From an uncultured Bacilli bacterium (GTDB taxonomy: Bacteria > Bacillota_I > Bacilli_A > RF39 > UBA660), in contig CALVVV010000027.1 in NCBI GenBank assembly GCA_944363995.1, positions 1 through 16,052 on the forward strand: a stretch of DNA of 16,052 nucleotides, written 5' to 3'. The translations under genes were made by a program, and so were the position numbers. A model generated the notes under the pieces. The model saw only the letters and a list, made by a program, of their open reading frames with translations. It made no database searches and was not told the origin of the DNA. Position 1 is the first letter of the stretch. The number at the start of each line of letters is the position of its first letter. Positions 6,401 to 13,640 of this stretch are shown one piece after another.

Positions 6401-7982
6401 AATTATGTCTAGCATAATTACTATCTAATACCCTTGATAATTCTAAAGTATCGATAACGGTATTTTTATATTCACCTAAATCATATTTTTTATAACACAT
6501 TTCCAAAAAAGAAGTATCAAATTTAGCATTATGCGCAACCATTGGCAAATCGCCATACCATTTTATAAATCTTTTAATAGCATTTTCTTCGTTATCTTTA
6601 CCTTCTAACATTTCATCAGTTATATTAGTAACTTCCGTTATTTTTAAAGGTAATTTTCTTCCCGGATTTATTAATTCATCAAATCTATCAATTATTTCAC
6701 CGTTATGAATTTTTACAGCACCTATTTCGATAATAGTATCCCCACCACCAGCATTAAAACCAGTTGTTTCAAAATCAAATACAACATAGGTATTATCTAA
6801 TAAAACAGAATCGTTTTCTCTTACGACAATATTAACACTATCATCGATTAAGGTTAATTCGGTTCCATATATCGCCTTAAATTTATCTTTATCTTCTTTT
6901 CCTTTATTTAAATCACATACTAAATGATAAACATCAGGATAAGCTTGAGCGCCATTATGATCAGTTATGGCAATAGCCTTATGACCCCATTTGTATGCCT
7001 GTTTAACTAATGTTTTAGCATCTACTACTCCATCCATTTGACTCATCATTGTATGAGCATGTAACTCAACTCTTTTTTCTAAAGCTTCATCTTTAGGTGT
7101 AATAATCACTTTATCACTTTTATTAACATCTCTTAAATTTAAAACAATTTCATTCGAATATTTATCAAATTTAGTATAACCTCTAAATTTATACCAAGTA
7201 TTATTTTTAATATTTTTTTTATAAAAATCAAAATCACTTTGCTCCTTAACAAATAACTTAGCGTACATACTATCATTAAAATCAGTTATTTTTAAAGTAA
7301 ATATTTTAAAATTAGATTTACTAGATTCAAATAAATCAATACCAAATACGTATGCTTCAATACTAACATTATCTTCTTCGGCAAATATACCGCTTATTTC
7401 GTGCGTAATTTTAGGAATAAAACTTCCCATTATTTCAATTATTTCCTTTTTTTCTGTTGGTACTTCGACTACTTTCGCTTCTTCAATTTCTTTTCTTATT
7501 TCCTTACTTTTTTCTTCATCAATTAATATATTTATATTAATATCTTCATATCCAACACTATTTAATAAATCAATTAATTTAACTTCGATTGACTTAAATT
7601 TCATTTCTTCAGCCTTATTGGCTACTTTAATAGTAATTACATTATTATTTATATCTAAATCATCAGTTATAAAAGTTTCTAATAATGGATATTCTTTTAA
7701 ATTTTGGTTTAATAAATAATTGTAATAATCTTTTATATATTCAATATTTTTATTTTCAACTTTAAACGAAACACTTACTTTATAATTTTTAAAATTATTT
7801 TTTAAACATTCAAAAAATTTGATATAAATATCAAGAGGTAATGTATTTTTTAATGTAATAAAAAAATGGTAAGAAGTTTTATCTTTATTGCCTACTATTT
7901 TATCTAATTTTCCTGCATTAAAAAAATTAAATAAGTTTTCATCTAATTTAATTTGATTTAGTAATAAGATAAGTTTTTCCAT
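3465..7982 (-). CDS. polC: DNA polymerase III alpha subunit, Gram-positive type PolC
   Basis: A 1,505-aa replicative polymerase with built-in proofreading. Approximate domains are an N-terminal region (1-190), an OB fold (200-300), and a PHP domain (ELHAHT at about 307) split by a DEDDh 3'-5' exonuclease (about 398-565; FDFETTG, HNAKFD, HHRADYDAEG). The PHP remainder (GDVHHLF near 717) comes next, then the polymerase core: GSRGSVGSSF near 940, a zinc finger CPNC...CPKC (about 968-1001), the catalytic DIDLNFSD near 1027 and TTGQHPGG. It ends in a C-terminal helix-hairpin-helix region. Length and domain order are normal for PolC. The start is taken at ATG 7982 because TGGGTGG sits five bases upstream and covers an in-frame GTG at 7991. 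PolC is the main chromosomal replicase of low-GC Gram-positives. Confidence 0.98.
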   Translation of the reverse strand: MEKLILLLNQIKLDENLFNFFNAGKLDKIVGNKDKTSYHFFITLKNTLPLDIYIKFFECLKNNFKNYKVSVSFKVENKNIEYIKDYYNYLLNQNLKEYPLLETFITDDLDINNNVITIKVANKAEEMKFKSIEVKLIDLLNSVGYEDININILIDEEKSKEIRKEIEEAKVVEVPTEKKEIIEIMGSFIPKITHEISGIFAEEDNVSIEAYVFGIDLFESSKSNFKIFTLKITDFNDSMYAKLFVKEQSDFDFYKKNIKNNTWYKFRGYTKFDKYSNEIVLNLRDVNKSDKVIITPKDEALEKRVELHAHTMMSQMDGVVDAKTLVKQAYKWGHKAIAITDHNGAQAYPDVYHLVCDLNKGKEDKDKFKAIYGTELTLIDDSVNIVVRENDSVLLDNTYVVFDFETTGFNAGGGDTIIEIGAVKIHNGEIIDRFDELINPGRKLPLKITEVTNITDEMLEGKDNEENAIKRFIKWYGDLPMVAHNAKFDTSFLEMCYKKYDLGEYKNTVIDTLELSRVLDSNYARHNLTALVKRYDVPWDEDAHHRADYDAEGTSLVFHKMMQKLSSQNIEKVSQLNKMIDKSEIHKYGRSYHVNILVKNKIGLKNLFKIISLANTVYLYKTPRILRSVLNELREGLLIGSGCYESEVFIEAKSKSDEELANIINFYDYVEVQPVDAYSHLLQTNDFGSNMEIMEQIRKIIRVTKDSGKIIIATGDVHHLFKEDKIYREIIVNQKVPGGGRHPLAKNNITEIPSQHFRTTDEMLDNFEFLDEKTRKEIVITNPNKIADMVDIIEVIIETGGVPFSPKIDKSVETVTDLVYTKAKDWYGDPLPYNIEERIAKELYGDGIFNSIKEELKRNNVSNIEEEGFKILHETILQGFDAVKDKIRNEIKITEPELNEEETEKKLKKTLGGIIGGGFDVIYLIAQKLVKKSNDDGFLVGSRGSVGSSFVATMMGITEVNPLPAHYRCPNCKHSVFEIDGVPLANTYSSGFDLPDMLCPKCQTKMLKDGNDMPFATFLGFNADKVPDIDLNFSDLNQASAHEYTKVLFGEDNVYRAGTIGTVADKTAYGFVKGYCEDKGITKKSAEIERLAIGCTGVKRTTGQHPGGIVVIPGYMDVFDFTPFQYPADDPNSAWRTTHFDYHAIDQDVLKLDILGHSDPTQLRMIQDLSGHDITKVPLDDKKTMGIFLSPEPLGVTKEQILNETGTLGIPEFGTPFTIGLVAETKPTTFAELIKISGLSHGTDVWLGNAQELIKNNIVPFKEVIGCRDDIMVYLMQKGMKPIKAFKIMEFVRKGKASKEPDKWVEFENEMKEAGIEDWYIDSCRKIKYMFPKAHATAYVTSAFRIAYYKVHYPSYFYASWFSTKATDFDIETMIKGYDAIKNRMLEISNKGFDASNKESGILECLKLALEMTARGLKFKNIDLNKSQATTFCLDEDNNLIPPFSSIDGLGDTVAKTIVEERNKGEFLSIEDLQKRGKVTSTLIEKMRSMHILDNLDESSQLSLF

Positions 7983-7998
7983 TTTTACCACCCAATAT

Positions 7999-8027
7999 AT
8001 TGTATCAAATTTAGTAATTTTTTTAAA
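7999..8027 (-). promoter_or_regulatory. Candidate polC promoter (extended -10)
   Basis: On the minus strand TGATACAAT (8007-7999) is an extended -10, with TTTAAA as a weak -35 at 8027-8022 after 17 bases. It sits in the 77-base gap between the 145-aa gene and polC, about 17 bases before the polC ATG, which leaves only a very short leader. I see no terminator in the gap, so polC may also be read from the prfA promoter. Confidence 0.4.
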
Positions 8028-8059
8028 TAGTTTAATTATAAATAAATAATAATATTTTT

Positions 8060-8497
8060 TTATAACAATTTAATACTTTCTTTTATTTCAATAATATTTA
8101 TATTAAAATCAAGCTCATTTGGTTTAACAAAAAAATCAAGTTTGAAAAGATTATCACTTGTCCTTATTATCTTACAATCAAAATTACCTGTTATAATTGA
8201 AATCCAACCTTCTTCATCCTCGTATGTGATATCACTTATATACTTATTTAAATTTATTAATTTATTTAATTCTAATTTTAAAAGATTTTCTTTAGATAAA
8301 TTGCATTCAATACCAATAAATATATCATTATTTATATTAAATTTAATAAATGGTGCCATTTCGTTTGATCCATCAATAGCAGCAACATGTTCAAATTTTC
8401 CCCAATTTATTTTATCATCACAAATAATATGTTCAAATTTTCCCCAATCTATTTTTACATCATAATCATAATATTCTTTTTCATTAATCTTTATCAT
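8060..8497 (-). CDS. Unknown 145-aa protein with a duplicated 14-residue motif
   Basis: I do not recognise this protein. Near its N-terminus it has a tandem repeat, KIDWGKFEHIICDD then KINWGKFEHVAAID, with a 14-residue period. The rest is Asn/Ile/Asp-rich, predicted alpha+beta, with no signal peptide or membrane segment. Start ATG at 8497 is chosen because GAGGGTG lies about five bases upstream and the prmC stop (8499-8501) ends one base before it. An in-frame ATG at 8557 would overlap prmC by 59 bases and has no better RBS. It is cotranscribed with prfA and prmC, but nothing in its sequence ties it to translation, and it is probably a lineage-specific passenger. Confidence 0.75.
   Translation of the reverse strand: MIKINEKEYYDYDVKIDWGKFEHIICDDKINWGKFEHVAAIDGSNEMAPFIKFNINNDIFIGIECNLSKENLLKLELNKLINLNKYISDITYEDEEGWISIITGNFDCKIIRTSDNLFKLDFFVKPNELDFNINIIEIKESIKLL
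8387..8470. repeat. 42-bp tandem duplication inside the 145-aa gene
   Basis: Two adjacent 42-bp units (8387-8428 and 8429-8470) begin with the same 20 bases, atgttcaaattttccccaat, and then diverge partly. The unit is a multiple of three, so the frame is kept and a 14-residue motif containing WGKFEH is doubled. Confidence 0.85.
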
Positions 8498-8498
8498 A

Positions 8499-9209
8499 TT
8501 AACACCCTCTATTTTCAATAAATATATATCTATCTTTACCAGATAAATCCTTTTCAATAGTAACTTTACAAGATAAATAAGTATTTGCTAAAAGTTCTAT
8601 TTCTTTTGCTTGTTTATAACCTATTTCAAAAGCAATTAAATATTCATCTTTTAAATATTTATTAACATTTTTTAATATTTGTTCGTAATAATATAATCCA
8701 TTATTATCTGCATATAAAGCAAGATGTGGTTCGTTATTTTTAACTAATTCCATAATTTCTTCATCATAAGCAATATATGGTGGATTACTTATTATTAAAT
8801 CATATTTTTTATTTAAAGGATTTAACATATCCCCTAAATAAAAATTTATATTAACCTTATTATTAATAGCATTTTTTTTTGCCACTTCTAAAGCATCTTT
8901 AGAAATATCCACAGCATCAACATTACTATTTAAATTTTTAGCTAGTGAAATAGCAATACATCCACTGCCAGTACCTAAATCAACTATATCTAAATTTTTT
9001 TTACTTTTTAATTTTTTTATCACTCGATCAACTAATTCTTCTGTTTCAAATCTAGGTATTAAAACATTTTCATTAACTTCAATAATACACCCATAAAATT
9101 CAACATTACCAACTATATATTGAACCGGCATTCCTTGATTTAGTTTATTAATACCTTCTTCCAATTTATCAGAATCTAAATATTTTTTTAAATATTCAAT
9201 ATCAGTCAA
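8499..9209 (-). CDS. prmC: Peptide chain release factor N5-glutamine methyltransferase
   Basis: A 236-aa HemK/PrmC enzyme that methylates the GGQ glutamine of release factors using S-adenosylmethionine. Visible motifs are VLIPRFETEELV (49-60), the SAM-binding loop DLGTGSGCIAIS (77-88) and NPPY (142-145), which holds the substrate glutamine. It is somewhat shorter than the usual 275-285 aa, the missing part being in the N-terminal helical domain, while the catalytic domain is complete. The start is TTG at 9209, one base after the prfA stop, with AGGAGAA supplied by the last prfA codons. It is encoded directly after its substrate, release factor 1. Confidence 0.95.
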   Translation of the reverse strand: MTDIEYLKKYLDSDKLEEGINKLNQGMPVQYIVGNVEFYGCIIEVNENVLIPRFETEELVDRVIKKLKSKKNLDIVDLGTGSGCIAISLAKNLNSNVDAVDISKDALEVAKKNAINNKVNINFYLGDMLNPLNKKYDLIISNPPYIAYDEEIMELVKNNEPHLALYADNNGLYYYEQILKNVNKYLKDEYLIAFEIGYKQAKEIELLANTYLSCKVTIEKDLSGKDRYIFIENRGC

Positions 9210-9210
9210 A

Positions 9211-10266
9211 TTATTCTCCTCGTAATTTTCTATTTTGATCTTCTACTATTAAAGCATCAATTACTTTATCAATATCACCTTGCATTACTCGATCTAATGT
9301 ATTTAAAGTAAATCCAATACGGTGATCCGTAACTCTATTTTGGGGATAATTATATGTTCTTATTTTTTCTGATCTATCCCCAGTACCAATTTTGCTTCTT
9401 CTTTCAGCACCCATTTCTTTTTCTCTTTCTTGCATTTTTAAATCATATAATCTAGCTTGTAATATTTTAATTGCTTTTTCTTTGTTTTTAATTTGACTTC
9501 TTTCAGTTTGAGAATAAACGACAATACCTGTTGGAATATGCGTAAGTCTTACAGCGGAATCGGTTGTATTAACACCTTGACCACCACAACCACTACTTCT
9601 AGTTATATCGATTCTAACATCATTCATATCTAAATCACAATCTAATTCTTCGGCTTCAGGCATTACTAAAACTGTAGCAGTTGATGTATGAACTCGACCT
9701 TGCGTTTCGGTAACTGGTACTCTTTGTACACGGTGTGCCCCAGATTCATATTTTAATTTGGAATAAACATTTTCTCCTCTTACAATAAAACTAATCAAAG
9801 TATATCCACCAGCTTCAGATTTTTCTTCTTCGACTATTTCAATCTTCCAACCATTTCTTTCCGCTAATTTTTTATACATATCAAATAAATCACCAGCAAA
9901 AATATTGCCTTCATCACCACCAGCGGCACCTCTAATTTCAACGATAACATCCTTACCATCGTTAGGATCCTTTGGTAATAACATAACTTCAATATCTTTA
10001 GTTAGTTTATCTAATTTATTTTGATTATTTTCTAATTCTTCTTTTGCAAATTCTCCTAATTCTGGATCTTTTACCATCTCTTTAGCAGCTTCAATATCAT
10101 TAGTTATTTTTTTATATTCTTGATAAGCGTCATAAGCATCTTTTAAACTTGCTTGTTCTTTTGATAAACTAGTAGCTTTTTTAATATCAGATATATTTTC
10201 TGGTTGCATCAACTCTCTAGTTATTTCATTATATCTATTTTCAATAGCAGTTAATCTTTCAATCAT
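9211..10266 (-). CDS. prfA: Peptide chain release factor 1 (RF1)
   Basis: A 351-aa class I release factor acting at UAA and UAG. The RF1 stop-recognition tripeptide is PVT (184-186) in VQRVPVTETQGR, which distinguishes it from RF2 (SPF). The catalytic GGQ is at 228-230 in SSGCGGQGVN and triggers peptidyl-tRNA hydrolysis. The N-terminal coiled-coil domain (about 1-100) and AAGGDEGNIFAGDL (near 114-127) are present. The start is ATG at 10266, with GGGTG six bases upstream. A GTG at 10275 is covered by the RBS and is rejected. It is the first gene of the prfA-prmC operon behind its own promoter. Confidence 0.98.
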   Translation of the reverse strand: MIERLTAIENRYNEITRELMQPENISDIKKATSLSKEQASLKDAYDAYQEYKKITNDIEAAKEMVKDPELGEFAKEELENNQNKLDKLTKDIEVMLLPKDPNDGKDVIVEIRGAAGGDEGNIFAGDLFDMYKKLAERNGWKIEIVEEEKSEAGGYTLISFIVRGENVYSKLKYESGAHRVQRVPVTETQGRVHTSTATVLVMPEAEELDCDLDMNDVRIDITRSSGCGGQGVNTTDSAVRLTHIPTGIVVYSQTERSQIKNKEKAIKILQARLYDLKMQEREKEMGAERRSKIGTGDRSEKIRTYNYPQNRVTDHRIGFTLNTLDRVMQGDIDKVIDALIVEDQNRKLRGE

Positions 10267-10292
10267 AATTTTCACCCATTTCTCAATATAAG

Positions 10293-10321
10293 ATTATACT
10301 ATATAATTTAATATTTTACAA
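10293..10321 (-). promoter_or_regulatory. Sigma-A promoter of prfA-prmC
   Basis: On the minus strand TTGTAA (10321-10316), a 17-base spacer and a perfect TATAAT (10298-10293) lie about 27 bases before the prfA start. It lies immediately after the terminator of the upstream gene, which marks an operon boundary. Confidence 0.7.
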
Positions 10322-10348
10322 ATAAAAACTTACTCAAACAGAATAAGT
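10321..10348 (-). terminator. Intrinsic terminator of the dgkA-phosphomannomutase operon
   Basis: On the minus strand ACTTATTC and GAGTAAGT pair (8 bp, one G-U) around a five-base loop, followed by TTTTTAT. The stem includes the last codons and the TGA stop of the phosphomannomutase gene. The hairpin is modest but is backed by the U tract and by a promoter just beyond it. Confidence 0.6.
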
Positions 10349-11686
10349 ATTTATTATTTTCATAAATTCATCATTTATTTCTTGTAAACGTTTTTTAGTA
10401 TTAGCTTCAAACCTAGCGCTTATAATAGGTCCTGTATTAGAAAATCTAATTAGTGCCCAACCATCATCAAATTCTACTCTTATTCCATCAATATCATTGT
10501 AATTATAATTTTTATTAATAGCATATTTTTTTACTTCTTCAACTGCTTGATATTTTTTTTCTTCGGTTGTATTAATTTTTAATTCATCAGTTGCATAATA
10601 TACATTTATATCATTATATAATTCATCTAATTTTTTATCACTATTTGACAATAATTCAATCATTCTTAAACCTGCATATAATCCATCATCAAAGCCATAG
10701 AATCTATCACCAAACCACATATGGCCAGAATACTCACCCGCAAATTCAATTTTTTCTTTGTGAAATTTGCGATACATATACGAATTACCTGTACGATACA
10801 TAATATGTTCATAATCTAATTTATTTAACTCATCAATTAATGCTTTAGAACATTTAACGTCATATAATGCTTTATTAGCTATTTTACCCTTTAAATAACG
10901 ATACATCATAATCATATAAACATCAGAATTTATTATATTTCCCTTATTATCAATTATTCTTACTCTATCACCATCAGCATCCATTGCAATACCCAAATCA
11001 TAGCCTAATTCAACCACTCTTTTTTGGATATCAACTAAATTAGAACTTATTGATGGATCAGGATGATGATTAGGGAAAGTTGGATCACTATCACAATATA
11101 ATAAATCATAAGTTATATTTAACTTATCTAATATATCCTTTAAAATAAGCGATACTGTTCCATTACCACAATCAAATACTGCCTTAATATTTTTATTAAT
11201 CTTTAAATTACTCACAATTAAGTTGATATATTCATTTTTAATATCGTAATTAGATAAAACGCCATTACCTTTTACAAATTCATTTTTATTAGTAAAATCT
11301 CTAAAATCGATTATCTCATCACCTGCTGCATTACCATTTTCATCAAATGAAATTTTAAATCCATTATGATTACTTGGATTGTGAGATGCTGTAATCATTA
11401 TAGCGGCCCATTTATTTAAATGTTGTCTTGCATAATAAAGCATTGGTGTAGTAACTAAACCTAAATTAGTTACATTAACACCTGTTTCTAATAATCCTTT
11501 GATTAGATTATTAGCTAAATTAGGAGAAGATAATCTATTATCATATCCTACTAAAACTTCTTTTTCACCTTTTAACTGAACGTAACTACCAAAACTTTTT
11601 CCTAATATATAAGCTGTTTCGTCAGTTATTTGTTCATTATAAATTCCTCTTATATCATATGCTCTAAATATTGTTTGATTAATCAT
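10334..11686 (-). CDS. Phosphomannomutase/phosphoglucomutase (alpha-D-phosphohexomutase family)
   Basis: A 450-aa enzyme interconverting hexose 1- and 6-phosphates, supplying sugar nucleotides for wall and surface glycans. Family motifs occur in order: the phosphoserine loop TASHNP (phosphorylated Ser about 101), the metal loop DADGDR (236-241), the sugar-binding loop GEYSGH (317-322) and the phosphate-binding loop RFSNTGP (414-420). GEYSGH is typical of the PMM/PGM subgroup rather than glucosamine mutase. Start ATG at 11686 has GGAGGAA in front, while an ATG four codons upstream overlaps that RBS. The first bases, ATGA, overlap the dgkA stop, so the genes are translationally coupled. Mannose versus glucose preference cannot be read from the sequence. 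Confidence 0.93.
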   Translation of the reverse strand: MINQTIFRAYDIRGIYNEQITDETAYILGKSFGSYVQLKGEKEVLVGYDNRLSSPNLANNLIKGLLETGVNVTNLGLVTTPMLYYARQHLNKWAAIMITASHNPSNHNGFKISFDENGNAAGDEIIDFRDFTNKNEFVKGNGVLSNYDIKNEYINLIVSNLKINKNIKAVFDCGNGTVSLILKDILDKLNITYDLLYCDSDPTFPNHHPDPSISSNLVDIQKRVVELGYDLGIAMDADGDRVRIIDNKGNIINSDVYMIMMYRYLKGKIANKALYDVKCSKALIDELNKLDYEHIMYRTGNSYMYRKFHKEKIEFAGEYSGHMWFGDRFYGFDDGLYAGLRMIELLSNSDKKLDELYNDINVYYATDELKINTTEEKKYQAVEEVKKYAINKNYNYNDIDGIRVEFDDGWALIRFSNTGPIISARFEANTKKRLQEINDEFMKIINTYSV

Positions 11687-12075
11687 AAATTCCTCCATAT
11701 TTCTAATATTTTTGGGCCAAAAATCATAATGCCTACTACTACAGATACTATGGCAACTACTAATACAGCTCCTGCTGAAGTATCTTTAGCTAATTTAGCT
11801 TTGGGATTAATTTCTGGCATACATATATCAATTGCCGTTTCAATAGCTGTATTCATCAATTCTAAAGTAATAACAAAACCAAATAATAAAATACATATTA
11901 ACCATTCTGTTTTACTTATATCTAAAATAAAACCAAAAGCAATTACTAATAACATTATCATAAAATGAATACATAAATTTCGTTCATTTAATATATTTAC
12001 TTTTATACCTTGAAATGCATAATAAAAACTTTTAAATAAAGATGGTTTTGTTTTTTTAAATTTCTTTTTAAACAT
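11683..12075 (-). CDS. dgkA: Undecaprenol/diacylglycerol kinase (DgkA family)
   Basis: A 130-aa integral membrane lipid kinase with an N-terminal amphipathic region and three hydrophobic segments (about 35-50, 57-75, 100-120). The signature ELMNTAIE (72-79) carries the two conserved glutamates, and KDTSAGAV (97-104) is the second family hallmark. In Gram-positive bacteria this family mainly phosphorylates undecaprenol, the carrier lipid for wall synthesis. Start ATG at 12075 is preferred because AGGTGAAG lies just upstream. A longer frame starting at 12123 would begin at the -35 box of the promoter. Its TGA overlaps the phosphomannomutase ATG, pairing lipid-carrier and sugar-phosphate metabolism in one transcript. 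Confidence 0.95.
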   Translation of the reverse strand: MFKKKFKKTKPSLFKSFYYAFQGIKVNILNERNLCIHFMIMLLVIAFGFILDISKTEWLICILLFGFVITLELMNTAIETAIDICMPEINPKAKLAKDTSAGAVLVVAIVSVVVGIMIFGPKILEIWRNL

Positions 12076-12094
12076 ATCTTCACCTACTAATATA

Positions 12095-12123
12095 AGTATA
12101 CACATTAATTGTTGAAAAATCAA
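12095..12123 (-). promoter_or_regulatory. Sigma-A promoter of dgkA-phosphomannomutase
   Basis: On the minus strand TTGATT (12123-12118), a 17-base spacer and TATACT (12100-12095) precede the dgkA ATG by 19 bases. It lies directly downstream of the fic terminator, which separates the two transcription units. Confidence 0.65.
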
Positions 12124-12133
12124 TTATACATTA

Positions 12134-12160
12134 TTAAAAAAATCTAAATTGTCTTAGATT
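12134..12160 (-). terminator. Intrinsic terminator of the fic operon
   Basis: On the minus strand AATCTAA and TTAGATT form a 7-bp stem around GACAAT, followed by a T run (12140-12134). The fic TAG stop is part of the stem. The plus-strand copy is also followed by a T run, but no plus-strand gene leads into it. Confidence 0.7.
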
Positions 12161-12761
12161 CTTTTTTTTCTTTTACTAATGCTTTTTCAAATTGCATAAT
12201 TAACAATGTTTTTGAAAAACGTGCATATTTCATTGCTTCTTCTAAATCTTCTTTTTGCATTTTCGACCAATCCAAAATATAATCTGGAATATTAGCATCA
12301 ACAAATTCTCGCATAAATTCTCTTATTGTTCTACCATTGCCTTCTCTAAAAGGATGTATTGTTAATAAATCATAATAAAACTGCGCTAAAAAAGTAGAAT
12401 ACTGTTGAATATTATGACAGTCTTTAAAATCGTCTTGCATTTCTTTTAAAACAAGTTCTAAATGATAATCAATTTTTTTTTCACTTACAAAATAAGATCC
12501 TGGCTTTGTCATATAAACAGTTCTATATTTACCAGCAAAAGGATATAAATCTCCAAAAAGGTATTTATGAATATCACATAAATGTTTTTTATCAAATCTC
12601 CCTTCAATTGGCTTCTCATATAGCTCTACCAATCTTTCAAAAGTTATGTCCGTTTCTTTTTGTGCTAATTCATTATAATCTGTTATACCCAAATAATTTT
12701 TAAAAACCTCCGTCCCTTCAATAAAATATTCATTCCATCTTTTTTCATAATCACTGTCCAT
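12144..12761 (-). CDS. fic: Fic-domain AMP-transferase toxin
   Basis: A 205-aa Fic protein. The catalytic loop HPFREGNGRTIR (136-147) has the invariant His136, the metal-binding Glu140 and the phosphate-anchoring Asn142 and Arg144, so it should be competent to transfer AMP to target proteins. The target-binding flap is KPGSYFVS (86-93), and FAGKYRTV lies upstream of it. There is no N-terminal or C-terminal inhibitory helix in the protein itself. Instead a 51-aa antitoxin gene overlaps its start by 11 bases, the class I (VbhT/VbhA) arrangement. The ATG at 12761 is accepted because of this overlap and the antitoxin's internal GTGAGGAAGG-like RBS. VbhT-like Fic toxins AMPylate type II topoisomerases, but the target here is not known. 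Confidence 0.93.
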   Translation of the reverse strand: MDSDYEKRWNEYFIEGTEVFKNYLGITDYNELAQKETDITFERLVELYEKPIEGRFDKKHLCDIHKYLFGDLYPFAGKYRTVYMTKPGSYFVSEKKIDYHLELVLKEMQDDFKDCHNIQQYSTFLAQFYYDLLTIHPFREGNGRTIREFMREFVDANIPDYILDWSKMQKEDLEEAMKYARFSKTLLIMQFEKALVKEKKESKTI

Positions 12762-12906
12762 TAAATTTTACCTTCCTCACTTTTAAAATTTTTTCTTTTT
12801 CTTTTAGTTTATTTGAAATTTTTCTAATACAATCTTCACTAACATTTAATCCCTCAAAACCAATACTAGCTAAAGCTTGTTTAATTGCCCTCTCTTTATT
12901 TGACAT
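12751..12906 (-). CDS. VbhA-type antitoxin of the Fic toxin
   Basis: A 51-aa protein beginning MSNKERAIKQALASIGFEG. Residues 11-20 contain SIGFEG, matching the class I Fic inhibitory motif (S/T)xxxE(G/N) with Ser14, Glu18 and Gly19. The surrounding ALAS...EGL resembles Bartonella VbhA. In that class the glutamate displaces the ATP gamma-phosphate site through the Fic anchor arginine and blocks AMPylation. The ATG at 12906 has AGGTGG six bases upstream. The TGA at 12753-12751 lies inside the fic gene, so antitoxin is made first and the two are coupled. The Lys/Arg-rich C-terminal half may give the small protein its fold or bind nucleic acid, and I cannot tell which. Confidence 0.85.
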   Translation of the reverse strand: MSNKERAIKQALASIGFEGLNVSEDCIRKISNKLKEKEKILKVRKVKFNGQ

Positions 12907-12926
12907 ACAACCACCTACTTAATTAT

Positions 12927-12955
12927 ATTATATCATTAAATTAAAAAGGTGTAAC
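12927..12955 (-). promoter_or_regulatory. Promoter of the Fic toxin-antitoxin operon
   Basis: On the minus strand GTTACA (12955-12950), a 17-base spacer and TATAAT (12932-12927) precede the antitoxin ATG by 20 bases. A second overlapping TATAAT at 12927-12922 may contribute. The stretch between here and the hsp20 terminator (about 12956-13077) shows no gene. Confidence 0.6.
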
Positions 12956-13077
12956 ATAAATTCAACTTTTTACTTGGGTCAATTTTATTTCCTGTAGTAA
13001 AATAATTTCCGCAAAAAGAAGATAAATATGACAAAAATTTGAAACATTGTCAAAATTAGGATTAGGTATAAAAGTTA

Positions 13078-13112
13078 AAAAAAGAGGAAAAATTTATTAA
13101 TTCCTCTTTTTT
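13078..13112 (-). terminator. Intrinsic terminator of hsp20
   Basis: On the minus strand AAAAAAGAGGAA and TTCCTCTTTTTT form a 12-bp perfect stem around an 11-base AT-rich loop. The A/T-rich outer stem provides the U tract. It begins at the hsp20 stop codon and, being nearly symmetric, could work on either strand. Confidence 0.8.
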
Positions 13113-13521
13113 AATCTTCGATTTGAACATATTTCTTTTCAGCAATTTGTTTTTGTTCTTTTTTAGGAATAGTTAAATTTAAAGTACCATTCTTAAATGA
13201 AGCTTTGATATCTTCTACTTCGACATTTTCACCTACATAAAAGCTTCTTGAACATTCTCCGAAATATCTTTCACGTCTAACAAATTTGCCGTGTTCTTTT
13301 TCTTCTTCATTTTTACTCATCGTAGCACTAATAGTTAAATATCCATCATCAACTGATATTTTAATATCATCCTTATTATATCCTGGTAAGTCGACCATAA
13401 TAGAATAATTATCTTTATGCTCTTTAATATCTGTCTTCATTATTTTATTTTCTGTATAATCTAAATCCCCAAAAATATCATCTAACAAATTGAATTCATT
13501 TCTTCTAGGTAACATCATCAT
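13111..13521 (-). CDS. Hsp20/alpha-crystallin small heat-shock protein
   Basis: A 136-aa ATP-independent holdase chaperone that binds unfolding proteins as oligomers. The alpha-crystallin domain runs from about 30 to 120, with the strand VDLPGYNKDDIKISV, the strand GYLTISA and the signature AxxxxGxL as ASFKNGTL followed by NLTIPK. The C-terminal tail is short, and VQI near the end may act as the I/V-x-I oligomer-docking motif. Several ATGs are possible. The one at 13521 lies nine bases after AGGAAG, while the first at 13530 touches the RBS. It is a single-gene transcript with a CIRCE operator, so it is predicted to be repressed by HrcA and induced by heat. Confidence 0.95.
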   Translation of the reverse strand: MMMLPRRNEFNLLDDIFGDLDYTENKIMKTDIKEHKDNYSIMVDLPGYNKDDIKISVDDGYLTISATMSKNEEEKEHGKFVRRERYFGECSRSFYVGENVEVEDIKASFKNGTLNLTIPKKEQKQIAEKKYVQIED

Positions 13522-13587
13522 ATATATCATCTTCCTTTCTTAATGTGTTATGTTTTTAGGATAGCACAAATATGAATAATTATACCT

Positions 13588-13606
13588 TGTAAGATTTCTT
13601 CTTACA
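13588..13606 (-). other. Hairpin in the hsp20 5' leader
   Basis: A perfect 7-bp inverted repeat (TGTAAGA / TCTTACA, loop of five) lies just downstream of the predicted transcription start. The leader is about 85 bases, long for this genome. The hairpin could stabilise the mRNA or be part of a thermosensing structure. It does not itself cover the RBS at 13531-13538. Confidence 0.45.
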
Positions 13607-13612
13607 TTATTA

Positions 13613-13640
13613 ATTATAGCACATTTTTTAGCAATTACAA
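13613..13640 (-). promoter_or_regulatory. Sigma-A promoter of hsp20
   Basis: On the minus strand TTGTAA (13640-13635), a 16-base spacer and a perfect TATAAT (13618-13613) form the promoter. The -35 box lies inside the CIRCE operator, so HrcA binding would block RNA polymerase. Confidence 0.7.

Noticed and set aside
3465..12761. Reassigned genetic code (TGA as Trp), suggested by the Mollicute-like base composition
   Set aside because: TGA ends dgkA, the phosphomannomutase gene, the Fic antitoxin and the RelB/DinJ antitoxin, and Trp residues in PolC and the recombinase are TGG.
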